This document shows positions 41,791-55,440 of a stretch of DNA of 64,000 bases, one piece after another. Position 1 is the first letter of the stretch. Each line of letters starts with the position of its first letter. This DNA comes from Corella eumyota (lineage: Eukaryota > Chordata > Ascidiacea > Phlebobranchia > Corellidae), in assembly GCA_963082875.1 (NCBI GenBank), contig OY720103.1, positions 9,796,001-9,860,000 on the forward strand, read 5' to 3'. Below the pieces are notes generated by a model, which did no database searches, had not been told where the DNA came from, and worked only from the letters and a program-made list of their open reading frames with translations. The position numbers were made by a program, and so were the translations under genes.

Positions 41791-44762
41791 CCAATTTGTA
41801 GATGATCTCTAGTTAGAGGCTGAATCACAGAAAGACCAAAACACCTGACGAGCATTTAAAAATAAACTGAAGGTAATATATCCTTGATTTTTTACAAACT
41901 TAACATTTTTTCAACCGTGTTTTTTCTAGTCTAAAAACAAAATTTTTGATTTTTAACTTCGAAAAAAAATGTTTAAAAATTGTTTGTTTTAATTTTAAAC
42001 TGTTAATTTTTTATATTTATTTATTTTTAATATGGGAAGGTTTACTTCATAACCCAAACATAGAATCTGTAACCGCAAATATTACAGATTTGTTGATTGA
42101 AGTGTTATGTTACAGAGTTTTGCAATTTTGTGAGTGATGTATATAGCATGTTAGTATGGTTGACAATGAATCACAAAATGGCTTTAAAACCTTTAAAAAA
42201 TGTCTGTGGTACTTACAATTTAATTTTTTTAAATATTAGAAAATGATTAACATAAAAAATCAGGTTACTGTATTTTTTGTGTCACGTAGAAATTACCAAG
42301 CAGTGTAGTGAATGTATACAAGCTAGTACTTTCTACGTCATAACAAACAGGGCTTCCCTTTTCTTTTTTTTAATTAATTTTAATTTTTTTTTAAAGTTGT
42401 ATAACTCAAAAAGTAGGTGAAATTATAAAAAGTTAAAATTATTTTTGTGTTCAGTGACACCAACTTTATTAATTTTTGAGTATAAAAATATCGCTAATAT
42501 ATGACTTTAAGTGTTAGCACTGCAGGATTTTATAATGTTTATTATGTCTTACTAAAGAGTGCTACATCACAGAATCAGTGGAAATTAAACTTAGGACCCT
42601 ACATGGTGAAACCAGATGTTCTAACCACTACACCATGCTGCCGGTTAACTTTTTTTACCTCAGCTCTTTGCTGTTGAATCTGCATTGCTTTTGCTAAAGT
42701 TTCAATTTTGACATTGACATCATCAGTTGATGACATCACAAGAGAATTTAAGGTGAAACAGCAGAATTCAAGAACAGATAAGCACATCCTAAAAATATTT
42801 TTCAGAAAAAAAATGAAAAAAATTTTAACTTAAAAAAATTTTTTTTTTTAAATTGAAAAATTTTAAATTTTCAAAATTGTTAAAATTTAGTAATTTTTTT
42901 AGATTTTATTAAATGAGTAAATCAGCTTACAGCCCATGTTGTTGGTTTTCATTCAATTCAACACTTTGTTCCATTGCACTTTGCTGAGATCGACTTATTG
43001 ACGGGATTTCAACTAAAAAAAAATTTATATATTTTTTTATCCTCAATGTGAAAAGGCCGACTTTACAGCATAAACATAAAGTAACAGTTGTTACCCAGAC
43101 CCAGTCTTAAGTTAACTTTGACAGTTTAGAATAGCTTAAGTAGAACAGCCTAGTGTTCTAATTATTACACTTATACTGGCATGTATAATAGTCTCAACTT
43201 ACTTTTAAAGTACTAAATTATTGTTAAAATTTTTGCTTAGAATTTTAAAAAATATTAATAAAAAAATATTTATTTTTCAAAAATCCACATTTTTTATATT
43301 TATTTATCCTCGATGTTGAATGGTCAACTTCGCAGCATACCCAAAAGTAATATTTATTAACCTTATTCAGTCTTTAGTAGGTTTTAGCAGTTTGTAATAA
43401 TATTAATTACAATTGCCCGGTATTTAATAAGCTGTTTTTTTTTCATTTATAGTGCCTTACTAAATAGTGTTCTAACATAGAAGCAGTGGGGATCAAACCT
43501 ATGACTTCATTATGTGAAGCTAAGTGATCTAACTATTATAAACTGCTGCCAATACAGTTTTTAGGTACTGTATTAAATCATAAAGTTAACTTTTAACATC
43601 AAGATCAATAGTGTTAAACCTTAATACAAACACATAAAAATACAGGTGAATAGCTAAAGTTTAATATAAAATTTTAACACACCTGTCATAGCTTCCTCCA
43701 AAACAAATGCTTGCAAAGTTTTTAAATTTAAATGCGAGTTTTCACCTAAAAAATTAACATTTTATATTAAGTATAAAGTGTTTTGAATTAAAAGCTTTAT
43801 CAAAATATGTTGAAGAATTTACCAATGCATTTTAATAAGGATGGGCTAAAATTCAAAAAACACCGACCCAGTCTTGAGTTGCCTGTGGCAGTTTGGGATA
43901 TTATATAGATTATAATTGCCCGGTAATTATGCTGTTGATTTAATTCTGGCTTAGCAGGAGTTCATTCCGTTTATAGCGCCTTACCCAAGAGCGCTACAGC
44001 ATGAGGGCAGTGGGGATTGAACCCACAACTTCATGTGTGGTGTAGCAAGTGTTCTCACCACTACACAACGCTGCTGGTTCAACACTTGAAGCCACTAAAG
44101 CATGAAAAATATGAAGATTGACCTAAAGCACTGCAGCCAAGTGTTTAGACCACTACAACATGCTGCTGGCTTTATAAGTAATTTTACTAACCTTCTTTTT
44201 GATTGGCCTTTTTTGTTTCAGATTTTAAATTTTTTTTTTTTCTAAAAAACTTGAATTCTAAAAAAAAATTTTTTTTTTTTTTAGTAAATATCTTTATCCT
44301 CGATGTGGAAAAGTCGAATGCGCGACTTAAACATAGAGTAACATCAGTTACACCGACCAAGTCTCGAGTTGCCTGTGGCAGTTTGGGATATTATATAGCT
44401 TATAATTAACCGATGTTTAAGCTGCTGATTAAGTGTTGGCTCAGCAGGAGTTCATACCGTTTATAGCGCCTTACTCAAGGGCGATACAGCATGAGAGCAG
44501 TGGGGATTGAACCCACAACCTCATGGTGATGTAGCAAGTGTTCTTATCACTACACCACGCTGTCGGTTTGATAGCCTGTTACAAAACCATAAATATTCTA
44601 GAAAAAAACAAAATAAAAAATAATTTTTAAGCCAATAATTAAAATACTTTTTTCAGTTTCTTGTGATTTGCTGGTTGACGGAATATTGTCAGATTGTAAA
44701 ATTTCATTTTGTTCTTTTGTAGACAATTTGTTTACTCTAAGTGAAAGTAAATGGGTTCGCAC
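41791..44762 (-). CDS. Unrecognised protein, exons between GPCR and copy B
   Basis: Not recognised. Small GT-AG exons: 44648-44762 (VRTHLLSLRVNKLSTKEQ...), 44192-44241, 43683-43745 (NSHLNLKTLQAFVLEEAM), 42931-43012 (VEIPSISRSQQSAMEQSVEL), 42659-42788 (DDVNVKIETLAKAMQIQQQ) and 41791-41844 (CFGLSVIQPLTRDHLQIG). The 43683, 42931 and 42659 exons join in one frame. The 44648-44192 junction is out by one base across an A-run, and the link to 41791 is unproven. The helical, Leu/Gln-rich segments suggest a coiled-coil or alpha-solenoid protein. No start or stop was found; 5' exons would lie where copy B begins, so the gene may be truncated there. Confidence 0.4.
42125..42512 (+). repeat. Hairpin-bearing repeat family, copy 3
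   Basis: Nearly full-length copy; one arm of the stem has several mismatches. It lies between exons of the unrecognised gene at 41791-44762. Confidence 0.72.
43030..43560 (-). repeat. Two old SINE copies, reverse
   Basis: 43030-43180 and 43295-43560, both with the old-type tttatcctc tail region, in introns of the unrecognised gene. Confidence 0.65.
43862..44077 (-). repeat. tRNA-SINE, tail missing, reverse
   Basis: Starts at ccgacccagtcttgagttgc immediately after a fragment of the gggatgggc MITE (43849), which interrupts it. Confidence 0.75.
44278..44567 (-). repeat. tRNA-SINE, young, reverse
   Basis: Its T-rich end touches the small exon at 44192-44241. Confidence 0.82.
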
Positions 44763-44802
44763 CTGACAAAATTAAAAAAAATTAAACCAAGTTTAAACCA
44801 AT

Positions 44803-45121
44803 ACCGGCAGTGTGGTATAGTAGTCAGAGCACTCTCTACACTACATGTGGTCCTGAGTTTAAACCCCACTGCTCTCATGCTGTAGCGCCCTTGAGTAATG
44901 CGCCCTTGAGTAATGCGCCCTTGAGTAATGCGCTATAAACGGTATAAACTCCTGCTGAGCCAGCACTTAATCAGCAGCATAATTACCGGGCAATTGAAGT
45001 CTCTATAATATCCCAAACTGCCACAGGCAACTCGAAACTGGGTCGGAATAACTTATGTTACTCTATGTTTAAGTCGCGCATTCGACTTTCCCACATCGAG
45101 GATAAAGATATATACAAAAAA
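44803..45121 (+). repeat. tRNA-SINE at the copy B left junction
   Basis: Sense copy ending exactly where A/B homology starts. A 15-base piece (cgcccttgagtaatg) is present three times in a row at 44886-44931, unlike any other copy here. Confidence 0.85.
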
Positions 45122-48100
45122 AAATAATTATTTAACAAAATCAAAATACTAACACACAAAAAAATATCGCATATTTTAAATCCTCAAAATTCAAAGTTTT
45201 ACAGTTTAAAACAGTGATTAAAATTTTACTATTTCAGTGATTAAAATTTTAGAACAGTAATTAACAGTGATTAAAATTTTTTAAAACAGTGATTAAAATT
45301 TTAGATTAAAATTTTACTATTTCATTTTTGAACTTTGTTTTACAGAAGTGTAATAAAAAAAGCATATACATAGTACATGCTGAAATCTATTATAAATCAG
45401 TTAATTAATGAGATAGAATCAAATAAAATTGCACAAAAAAAAACAAAAATTACATTTTATTTATGATTTCGAAAATATTGCAAACAAAAATTTTTTATTA
45501 ATCTTATCTTGAACTTTTATATATAAGTGATTTGTAAATTTTTTATAAATAATAAAGAGTTTAAATGTCTATTGTAATCAGTACTCTTAAATTTGTGACA
45601 TTTTATCGAAAATTTTTTATTTTGTAAGGAATGGCTTATCGTTGATGAAGTTGTCGAACATGGCATATGCATAGGTGGGTGCCCACTGGGGTACCATATG
45701 ACCAGCTCCCTAAAAATTAAATATTATATTATATAGAAGCTTAAGTATATGTATAGTCAAAAGGATCAAGAATTTGTAGCATCCCTGAAACAATGTTCTA
45801 TGGTATTAATTTCGTAATTCAAAAAAGCAATATCGTGGTATAGGACCGGCAGCGTGGTGTAGTAGTAAGAACATTTGCTACACGACATAGGGTTGTGGGT
45901 TCAATCCCCACTGCTCTTATGCTGTAGCACCCTTAAGTAAGGCGCCGTAAACAGTATGATCTTCTGCTGAGCCAGCACTTAATTAGCAGCATAATTATCG
46001 AGCAATTATAATCTATAATATTCAAAACTTTCACAGGCAACTCGAGACTGGGTCGGGGTGTCAGTTGTTTTTCCATGTTTAGGTACCGCATTTGATCTTC
46101 CCACATCGAGGATGAAAACATATATAAAAAAAACATTGATTGGACACTGACAGCAGGACATGGTGGAACATTAAGCTTCACTACATGAGGTTCGAGGTTT
46201 GATCCCTATTTTTTCATGCCAAAAAGCCTGTTATTAGGGAACTTTTAACCATACAAAAAAACAACTGGCAATTTCATTATCGGGCAATTATATTCTATAA
46301 TATCCCTAACTGCCAAAGTCAACTTGAGACTGGGTCGAAGTAGCTGATGTTACTGTGTGTTTAGCTTGTGCATTCGACCTTCCCACATCGAGGATAAATA
46401 AATAGAAAACACCAAACATAAAAAAAATCAAATTTAAAAAATAAATATTTACTTACCCTTATTGTAGTGAAAGTAACTTGTTTAAATTTCTTGCGAAAAC
46501 CAGCAACTTGGCCGTCAACATACCAAGGTGCCCGACTTTTCTCCAAAGGCAGTTTGAGATCGTCTACAAACCATTCATCCCCAAGAAAGTTACAAGCCAT
46601 GTCCGTATCACCATTGTAGAGAAGTATTCGAAAGTCGGGTGATTTTAAAAGCGTTTGGTAATGGGAGAGCATGCTTTGATACAACGTGGTGTATTGAACA
46701 ACATCACTTTAAAAAAAGGTTTTGGTTATTTTTTTGTATTTGTTTATCCTCAATGTGAAAAGAATGATGTTACATGTAAAATATAAAATAACATTTGTTA
46801 CCCCAACCTAGTCTTAAATTGACTTTATCAGTTTGGGATACTATTAAACATATATCCCAATAATTATTCTGCATATTGGTATTTGGCTTAGCAAAAGTGT
46901 GTTTATTTACAGCACCTTAATTTTTTTTTTTTTTTATCTTTATCCTCGATGTGGGAAAGTCAAATGTTCGACATAAACATAGAGTAACAGCAGTTACCCT
47001 GACCCAGTCTTAAGTTGCTTTGGGATATTAAATAAATTATAATTGGCCGATAATTAGGCTGCTGATTAAGTGCTGACTTAGCAGGAGTTCATACTGTTAA
47101 TAGCGCCTTACTCAAGGACACTACAGCATGAGATCAGTGGGGATTGAACCCACGACCTCTTGGTGGTGTAGCAAGTGTTTTTACCACTACACCATGCTGC
47201 CGGTGTTTAAAGGCATTACCTAATAAAAGCAGTGGGAATCAAACCCTAGACCTCATGTAGTATAGCCAAGTGTCCTAACCCAGCACCAGTGCTTTTTAAA
47301 ATTAACAAAATACGAAATAAAATTTAATAAAATTGTTCAACTAAAACCAATTCTTATTAAATAAAAAATATAATGTTAAAGTCGTAAGGAATCATAATTT
47401 ACCTGCAGACTGACCATGTACCAAGAGCAGAAGGACTAATATGTAAAGCTTGTTTTACATCTGGCCTATTCAACCAAGAAGTTTGTGCAGTGGAATTAAT
47501 ACAAGGAGGTACGACACCAAAACCATTCTTAGTTGGGACCTAAAAAAAATGTATTTATTTCAAAAATGCCATTATGTTGTAACACCCTGAATTAGGATGT
47601 TATAATTTTTTAAACTGTCAAAGTCAACTCAAGACTGGGTTAGGGTAAGAAATGTTACTCTATGTTTAGGCTGTGAAGCCAGCCTGCTTACATTAAGGGT
47701 AAATAAACACCACATGAGGTCGTGGGTTCAATCCCCACTGCTCTCATGCTGTAGTCTTTAAGTAAGGCGTTATAAACGGTATGAACTCATGCTAAGCCAG
47801 CACTTAATCAGCAGCATAATTATTGGGCAATTATAATCCATAATATTCCAAACCGGCACAGGCAACTTAAGACTGGGTTGGGGTAATTGTTGTTACTCTA
47901 TGTTTGAGTTGCACATTCGGCCTTCCCACATTGAGGATAAAATTATATATACAAAAAAAACAATGTTAAAAAAATAAATAAAAATAATATAATATCAAAT
48001 GGTTTAATAAAAATAAAATAACATTTAAATGCTTTTTATTTTTAATTAATTATTAAACTAGACATATTGGCACGATTACAAAATCATGTGACATTTTATT

Positions 48101-48289
48101 ACTTCCAAAATCACATGATCATATTACAAGTCATAACATGATTGCACAAAAATTTGATTTTTTTTACTACCACTCATTTGGGCCTTTAAATAAACCACAC
48201 AATAACTGCAAACAAAGTGCAATAAATTAAAAAATGTCATTTTTATTTTTAGAATGTTTTTGTTATTGTAAACAAAAATTTATCTGCCT

Positions 48290-48595
48290 ACTTTTTTTTT
48301 TTTTTTTTTTTGTATATGTCTTTATCCTCAATGTGGGAAAGTCGAATGCGCGACTTAAACATAGAGTAACATCAGTTACTCCGACCCAGTCTCGAGTTGC
48401 CTGTGGCAGTTTGGGATAATATAGAGACTATAATTGCCCGGTAATTATGCTGCTGATTAAGTGCTGGCTCAGCAGGAGTTCATACCGTTTATAGCGCCTT
48501 ACTCAAGGGCACTACAGCATGAGATGAGTGGGGATTAAACCCACGACCTCATGTGTGGTGTAGCAAGTGTTCTTACCACTACACCACGTTGCCGG
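48290..48595 (-). repeat. tRNA-SINE present only in copy B
   Basis: Full-length young reverse copy with a long T run. Copy A reads straight through at 22248-22256 (tatctgcctacttaattg). The flanks act and acttggttggaag suggest a short, blurred target duplication. Confidence 0.88.
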
Positions 48596-51500
48596 TAACT
48601 TGGTTGGAAGTTAAAAAATTATAACCTATTATTACAATAATATTATTACAACAATATTTATTTATAATAATTACATACTGATTTTAAAATGGTATAGTTG
48701 TTAAACACTAGAATTTACTACATGAAGTACTTGGTTCGATTCCCACTGCTGGTTGATTTTTGGCTTAGCAGAAGTTTGTACGAATTATAACACCTTTTTT
48801 TGTATATATCTTTATCCTCGATGTGGGAAAGTCAAATGCACGACTTGAACATAGAGTAACATCAGTTAGCAGTTTGGGATATTATGGATTATAATTGCCC
48901 GATAATTATGCTGCTGATTAAATGCTGGGGTTTGTACCGTTTATAGCCCTTACTCAAGAGCGCTACAGCATAAGGTCAGTGGGGATTGAACCCACGACCC
49001 CAAGTGTGGTTACCACTACACCACCCCACCTTACTCGAAGGTGCTACAGCATGAAGGCATTGGAGATCAAACGCAGTACCTCATGTAGTATGGTAGTAAT
49101 ATGGTTTTACAAACTATCGTAATAATATGGTAACATGGTAATATTATAATGGTAATAAAATGTTTCCAAAAAATATGGTAATAATATGGTGTCAATATGG
49201 TGAAAATATGGTAATATAGCCATAATAGGGTCTTAAAAACTATTTTCCAAAAGCCTAACAACTTTATTTTTTTTTAATTTTATTTATAATATATGTAACT
49301 ACCTTTTGTTCCATGATAAGATATTTCATAAACTTGTCCATATTTGGAAATAAGTGAGCCATATCATGTTTGTATCTCTCAAACGTTCCTTTATCTCCAC
49401 CATAACAGTCCATATATAAAGCATATTCGTTTAAACCAGAGTTGTACACATATTGAAATGCTTTTGCTACCTTTAAAAAAAAATTTGAAAACAAATCAGT
49501 CAAATATATGATATTTATATTTTGTTTTTTAAAATATTTGGCATTACTACATAAGGCCCTGGGGTTGATCCTCACTGCTTTTTTTTTGTATATATCTTCC
49601 TCGATGTGGGAAAGTCGATTGCGCGACTTAAACATAGAGTAACATCAGTTACTCCAAACCATTCTCGAGTTGCCTGTGGCAGTTTGGGATATTATAGATT
49701 ATAATTGCCCAGTAGTTATGTTGCTGATCAAGTGCTGGCTTAGCAGGAGTTCAAACCGTTTATAGCGCCTTACTCAAGGGTTCTACAGCACGAGATCAGT
49801 AGGGATTGAACCCACAACCTCATGTGTGGTGTAGCAAGCATTCTTACTACTACACCACGCTGCCGGTTAAACTTTTATACTGTAACATTTTTAAGTAAGA
49901 CGCTGTACACAGTATGAACCCCTGCTGAGCCAAAAAATGAGCAGATTAATTATCAGACAATTATATTTAATAATATCCCAAACTGGCAAAGTCAACTCAA
50001 GACTGGGTCGGGGTAACAAATGTTACTCTATGTTTAAGTCGCGCATTAAACCTTCCCACATCGAGGATAAATATATATACCAAAGAATACATATTTATGT
50101 TTAATTTATTAAAAATAAATGAAACTGCCATTTGTGGTGTGCGGGTAAATTATCGCTGACAAATATTAGTTAAAAGTTGTGACCATTTTAAACAATTTAA
50201 ATTTTGATTATTGCCAGTATTGTATAAATTAAAATTAAATAATCACTTACAGGGTCAGGACAACCGTTGGCGGTGCTGGAAAAATTACAGGCCTGTCGAC
50301 TTTCTAACCCATCACAGCATTTAGTTGTCAAACTTTTCCATAAACTGAAAAAAAAAAATATTGTAAAAAATTTTAAATTTAAGGCCACTTTTAAGATATA
50401 TTTATCCTCAATGAAAAAAGGTCAACTTTACAACCTTAACATAAAGTAACATTTGTTACCCCGACCCAGTCTTGAGTTGACTTTGCCAGTTTGGGATATA
50501 ATTGACTAAAATTGCGCAAAATTATTTTTTTGCTTAACAGAAGTTTATACCGCATATAGTGTTTTATTTAAGGACACTACAGTCTGAAAGCAGTGGGAAT
50601 CAAACCTATGACCTTATGTAGTAAACCCAAGTGTTGTAACCACTACAGACTACTGTCTACTATACCACATTGCCCATAGTATAACATTATATTTTATTAT
50701 ATAACTTACACTTCACCGAATAGCCCATGATAATATGCAAAATAAACAAGAGAGTTATCATTATAAGAAAAACTTGAAAGACCATTTCCAATTCCCATAC
50801 CCTAAAAACAAAAAAAATTATTAACTTATATAATTCATTTATAGCGCCTTACTCAAGAAAGCTAAAGTATGGAAGCAGTGGGGATTGAACCCAGGACCTC
50901 ATGTTGTAATTCATGTCTTTTATAAAATTTTTTTTTTGTTTATATCTTAATCCTCGATGTGGAAAGGTTGAATGTGTAACCTAAACATAGAGTAACATTA
51001 GTTACCCCGACCCAGTCTTGAGATGCCTGTGGCAGTTTGGGATATTATAGATTATAATTGCCTGATAATTATGCTGCTGATTAAGTGCTAGCTCAGCAGG
51101 AGTTCATACCGTTTATAGCACCTTACTTAAGAGTGCTACAGCATAAGTCCACTGGGGATTGAACCCAGGACCTCATGTAAAAAGTGTTCTAACCACTACA
51201 CCACGCTGTCATTTTTTTAAAACCTAACAAACCTGAAAATTGATTTTAGCAGCTCCTTGCATAATTCTAACACTGAGCGTAAGAACATATATTCCTCCAT
51301 AACTCTCACCAGTTACAAAAAACTTGTTAGAAGAATATTCCGGAAATTTTTTGAAAAAATCGACGATGGCATTATAGTTGTGAAGAGAAACCTATAAAAA
51401 AATTGGTCAATATCCATAATTGGGCAAATTATTTAACATACACGCAAAATTGCAAAAATACTCAAATGTGATACTTTGTATATATATATTTTTTGTATAT

Positions 51501-52641
51501 ATCTTTATCCTCAATGTGGAAAGGTCAAATGCGTGACCTTAATATAGAGTAACATCAGTTACCCAACCCAGTCTCGAGTTGCCTGTGGTAGTTGAGATAT
51601 CACAGATTATAATTGCCCGGTAATTACACTGCTGGTTAAGTGCTGGCTCAGCAGGAGTTCATATAGTTTATAGCGTCTTACTGAAGGGCGTTACAGCATG
51701 AGATCACAGGGGGTCAAACCCTGGACCTCATGTAGTGTAGGAAGTGTTCTGACCACTACACCACGCTGCCTGTTCATAAATTGATTACTATGGGCAAATT
51801 ATATAAAATCTACATATAACGAAGCTTAGTGGACAATATATAAATGTATATCTTATATAAAGGCTTAATAAATAATTAAAACTGCCATTTGTGGTGCGCA
51901 CGGAATTTATCACACGCATATAGTTTTACGGTTCTACAATTTAAAAAAAATTCTAAAGTACATTTAGTCCAAAATTTATACCTTGTCATCATCAGTCGTC
52001 ATATCACCATTGTCATCGTAAGAATAACCGACACCTTCCGGAGATTCTAAGTATAACACATTTGCAATCTTGTTCCAACTGTATGGGTTAGCGAATAGTG
52101 TTTTTCCATCACTATTTACCTGACAAAAAATTAAAAATTTTAAAGTTGTTTTTTCATGTATTTTTTTATCCTCAATGTGGAAAGGTCAACTTCACGGCCT
52201 AAACATAGGGTAACATTTGTTACTCCGAACCAGTCTCAAGTTGACTTTGGCAGTTTGGGATTCTATTGACAATAATTGTCTAATAAAAAAACTGTTGTTT
52301 AAATATTGAATAGGCAAACGTTCATACTGTTTATATCATGTTACTTAAGAATGCTAAAGCTTAAAAGCAGTAAGAATCGAACCCAACACCTAATGTAGTA
52401 AGTATACAAATACAGAAGCAGGGACGGAGAACAACGTCGACAATGTCGACCCTAAAATTTTAGTAGAATATTAGCGCGCACTTTATTTAGCTTAATATTA
52501 CGAGTTTACAAATCTCATTCTGCCGACTTACCAACAAACTAGTGCCAAATAAGGTAACCTTTTTTGTTGCCATATAACAAAGCATTTGTTGTCGAATAAC
52601 ATAGAATTTTTAATAACCAAATAACTTATAAAATAACACCG

Positions 52642-52930
52642 GTAGCATGTTGTAGTGGTAAGAACACTTGCTACACCACTCATGAGGTCGTGGGTTCAAT
52701 CCCCACTGCTCTCATGCTGTAGCGCCCTTGAGTAACGCGCTATAAACGGTATGAACTCTTGCCGAGCCAGCACTTTATCAGCAGCATAATTATCGGGCAA
52801 TTATAATCTATAATATCACAAACTTTCACAGGCAACTTGAGACTAGGTCGGAGTAACTGATGTTAATCTATGTTTAAGTCGGGCATTCAATTTTCCCACA
52901 TCAAGGATAAATATACATACAAAAAAAAAC
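52642..52930 (+). repeat. tRNA-SINE, full-length in copy B
   Basis: Counterpart of the truncated 26299-26505. The extra sequence to about 53050 ends in ttaaaaataaccagtg, where taac microhomology explains the deletion in copy A. Confidence 0.82.
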
Positions 52931-54273
52931 TTAGCCTTTTTTAGTCTGATTAACGAAGTTGCTGGTGGTACAACGTCAATATTTTTTGCGCATTGCATTT
53001 ATATTATTAACTACATGGTCATTGTTTGTTCGTCTTGTTAAAAATAACCAGTGCTATAACAGAAAACTATGTGGTAGGGAAAACAAATCGTAAAACTAGG
53101 GTAGACAACACACAAAAATTTGCGCGCTATAATGTCCACCCTGTTTTCGGAACCTAGATTGCCTCCATTTTTTTTTAATTTTTAATTTTAAACAACAACT
53201 TTTACATGTAATGGGCCATTTTCTGAAAGAAATCCATCCAGTGAGCTACAACCTGGCCCTCCATTCAGCCATTACACCACAGGATCATTTGCAGGATTGC
53301 TTTGAGATTCAACAAACCTAAAAAATACAAAAAAACATATATAAGTGTTTTTTTTTTATTCTTATTGTAAGAAGATCGACTTAACTGCTTAAATATTAAA
53401 ATTGCTTTAACTTAACCTTAATGATAATATATGGATATTGTTATTGTGAGGTTCTGAGTTTGATCCCCACTGCTTTCATGTTGTTGTGCAATTAAATAAG
53501 GCACTATAAATAGTATAAACACCTGCTGAGCCAAAAATAATGAAGCAATTATAGTCAATAATATCCCAACCGTTACCCTGACCCAGTTCTAAGTTGCGTT
53601 TGGCAGTTTGGGATAATATAAATAATAATTTCCCCTAATTAAGCTGCTGATTAAGTATTGGCTTAGCAGAAGTTGATAGCGTTTAAAGCGCCTTAGCCAA
53701 GGGCACCACCTTACAGCATAAGAGCAGTAGAGATCAAACCCAAAACCTTAAGTAGTAAAACAAAGTGTTTTAACTACTACACTATGCTGGCGATCTAAAT
53801 GCTAAATTCTACTGGTATATAAAAACATTTGGAAATTAGTTATTAAACCGACAGCGTGGTGTAGTGGTAAGAACACTTGCTACACCACACATGAGGTCTT
53901 TGGTTTAATCCCCACTGATCCCATGCTGTAGTGCCCTTGATTAGATGCTATAAACGGTATAAACTCCTGCTGAGCCAGCACTTAATCAGCAGTATAATTA
54001 TTGGGCAATTATAATCTATAATATCCCAATCTGCCACAGGCAACTCAAAACTGGGTCGGAGTAACTGATGTTACTCGAGGATAAAGATATATACAAAAAA
54101 AACATGATTAACTACCAGTAATGAAAATGCTTAGAAGATGTAGCATCAAGATAACCGGAATATTGTTTAAAACTTGTCATAGTTGACAAGCCCGGTAAAC
54201 TCTTCACTTCATCTTCGGCAGGAGCTCCAAAAGTTAAAGTAATTACCAAACTTAAGATTAATAAACGTAACAT

Positions 54274-55440
54274 GATTTTAGAAAACAAACTAAATAAATC
54301 TTAAAAATATGTCATTAAATATATCATTAAAAATATATTATTTTATTAAAGTATATCATTAGGTTATTAAAATAATATTAGTATTAAAATACAATAATTC
54401 CTATTAAAAATACAGATAATAAGAGCATTATGGTCTAATGGTTTTAAATCAACTGATCACTTTATGTTGTTTTGAAATATATACATATATCCTTGATGTG
54501 GAAAGGTCGAATGCGCTACCTAAACATAGAGTAACATCAGTTACTCCGACCTAGTCTTAAATTGCCTTTAGCAGTTTGGGATATTGTATAGATTATAATT
54601 GCCTGATAATTATGCTGCTGATTAAGTGCCGGCTTTGCAAGAGTTAATACCGTTTATAGTGCCCTACTTACGGGCGCTATAGCATAAGAGCAGTGGGGAT
54701 TGAACCCACAATCCCATGTGGTGTAGCAAGTGTTCTTACCACTACACCACACTGCCGTCCAGTCTGGAAAGTAGGGCAGCGAGCACGCACAGGATTTTAT
54801 TCGTTGAAAAAAATGCACGCCTGAAATTGGCGTTTTGCACGCCTGACTTTAAAAGTAAATGCAAAATTAAGGTAAACACGCTAACATAAATCACGCGTGC
54901 ACGCCTAGACCGAAAATTTTAATATGCATGCACGCGCACTCACGCCAATTTTTACGCTTGCACGCACAAGATCTCGTAGAAAACTGCCCTACTTTCCAGA
55001 CTAGCTGCCGATGGCGAGATATTTATATTTACTTATATATATACTCTAGCTCTATAAACCTTTACCCTAACTTAATATTTACCATACATCCAATAATGAA
55101 TTATTATTATTTTAAATTCCTGATAATAAATATATATTTTCTTGTTACTTTCATCTTACATTTCTAGAAAAGGGTAATTCTGAAATGATTTAAGTTGAGG
55201 TATATGGTTTAATAAAAAAAACACCGACAACACTTCCTAATAGAAGGATAGGCCAAAATTTTGTACAAAAATAAAAAAAAGAGTTTCGATTTTACGATAC
55301 TGGTTTTTAAATTTCTAGTAACGATTCAAATTTTTGCCATCACCAATCATTACATTCCGTTAAACAAGATACTAAACATTGTCAGACTGTCTGCAAAGAA
55401 TTGCCGTGTTATTTAAATTTATGGCGAGCTTGTATTTTGC
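54274..55440. other. Upstream region of CTSA copy B
   Basis: Matches 27772-28958: AT-rich leader, reverse SINE (54480-54759), MITE (54761-55002), then single-copy AT-rich DNA to the transposon. No coding exon seen. Confidence 0.7.
54761..55002. mobile_element. MITE with 17-bp terminal inverted repeats (copy B)
   Basis: The same insertion as 28259-28501, with the same flanks (ctgccgt and ctgccgat), so it predates the A/B split. Confidence 0.8.

Larger units (their letters stand above)
45617..54273 (-). pseudogene. CTSA: Cathepsin A-like carboxypeptidase, copy B, with an in-frame stop
   Basis: Ten exons of the same lengths as copy A: 54116-54273, 53206-53317, 51982-52119, 51233-51391, 50710-50801, 50251-50344, 49303-49470, 47403-47539, 46457-46706, 45617-45709. 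Splice sites and the catalytic motifs [14 protein letters not shown] and GAGHMVP are kept. In exon 2 the leucine codon TTA of VVLWLNGG (copy A) is TAA (53272-53274, minus strand), which would end the protein at about residue 65, before the catalytic serine. Other changes are few (for example R to S in exon 1, E to K in exon 7). Everything else is intact, so the loss is recent, or the base is an allele or a sequencing error. Confidence 0.85.
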
